From positions 5,208,001 through 5,272,000 of the forward strand of contig NZ_CP102850.1 of the NCBI RefSeq assembly GCF_024734075.1: a DNA stretch of 64,000 nt, written 5' to 3'. A program made the translations under genes and the position numbers. The notes beneath the pieces are model-generated. The model was not told the origin of the DNA, searched no databases, and worked only from the letters and a program-made list of their open reading frames with translations. This DNA comes from Gordonia mangrovi (GTDB taxonomy: Bacteria; Actinomycetota; Actinomycetes; Mycobacteriales; Mycobacteriaceae). Of this stretch, positions 63,775 through 64,000 are shown in pieces (the first letter of the stretch is position 1; the number at the start of each line of letters is the position of its first letter).

Positions 63775-64000
63775 ATGACCACCACCCTGCCCCACGACAG
63801 CACAGCCGCGACCAAGCCGACCTACCGCTTCGAAGGCCAGTTCAGCACCATCGTCCCGATCGGACCCGTCGCCGACGGCTTTCGGCTCAACGGGCACTTC
63901 GGCGGCAAGATCACCTACGGCGAGCTGGCCGGCGCCGACCTCGTCGGGCTCGACTACTTCCGCATCCGTCACGACGGCACCGGAATCGTCACCGCCCACG
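63775..64000 (+). CDS. DUF3237-like protein (3' end outside window)
   Basis: The first ~75 residues of a protein beginning MTTTLPHDSTAATKPTYRFE, with PIGPVADGFRLNGHFGGKI and LDYFRIRHDGTGIV resembling the small beta-barrel DUF3237/UPF0311 family. ATG start with GAAGGAGA at the right distance. Probably in one unit with the MBL gene before it. The call is provisional since only half is visible. Confidence 0.65.
   Translation, partial: MTTTLPHDSTAATKPTYRFEGQFSTIVPIGPVADGFRLNGHFGGKITYGELAGADLVGLDYFRIRHDGTGIVTAH

Overview
The window looks like a chromosomal segment of a high-GC actinobacterium of the Mycobacteriales, most likely Gordonia or a close relative such as Williamsia. Three things point there: the high-GC codon use, the 16S/23S sequences, and a gene order matching the Mycobacterium tuberculosis Rv1699-Rv1630 neighbourhood almost step by step (pyrG, mctB, steA, recN, nadK, tlyA, small gene, HAD, tyrS, Trm112, bifunctional acyl-CoA synthetase/lipase, argHGRFDBJC, pheTS, 23S methyltransferase, rplT, rpmI, infC, uvrA, MBL, USP, uvrB, DUF402, coaE, rpsA). 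The genus is inferred from memory of these genes, not from a search.

Layout. 1-9.9 kb: minus-strand housekeeping block (pyrG 3'-truncated by the window edge, copper channel mctB, steA, recN, nadK, tlyA, and a TPR-HAD fusion). 10.0-16.0 kb: a complete rrn operon on the minus strand (16S-23S-5S) with two candidate promoters in its leader, directly behind tyrS. 16-20.7 kb: tyrS, a Trm112-like protein and a very large lipase/acyl-CoA synthetase-like protein. 20.7-29.4 kb: a complete arginine biosynthesis cluster argCJBDF-R-GH read leftward with overlapping start/stop codons and a candidate ArgR operator before argC. 29.5-36.8 kb: pheST, an acyltransferase, an RNA methyltransferase and infC-rpmI-rplT, with infC starting at a rare AUC codon. 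37.1-38.9 kb: DUF1844, a small unknown gene and an AbiEi/DUF559 gene flanked by inverted copies of one palindrome. 38.9-50.7 kb: uvrA, a metallo-beta-lactamase (MBL) protein, a toxin-antitoxin pair followed by a duplicated fragment of the MBL gene, a DoxX protein with a histone-like tail, a HelD-type RNA polymerase remodeller, a universal stress protein and uvrB.

50.8-64 kb: DUF402, then a tandem array of five related small secreted proteins inserted into otherwise conserved synteny between the DUF402 gene and coaE. Then coaE-GrpB, a zinc metallochaperone-like lipoprotein (AztD) with a candidate Zur box, an SRPBCC protein, rpsA, a large LuxR-type (LAL) regulator, another MBL protein and a DUF3237-like gene cut by the window edge.

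The most novel element is the five-gene secreted family (51.5-54.6 kb). Each member has a signal peptide, a conserved YGxGCxY motif and a second cysteine 3-6 residues from the C-terminus. Four of the five genes are followed by their own hairpin. No function can be assigned from sequence. Other points of note are the TA module between a gene and its deleted duplicate, the inverted palindromes around the AbiEi/DUF559 gene, and several genes whose -10 hexamer sits where a leaderless transcript requires.
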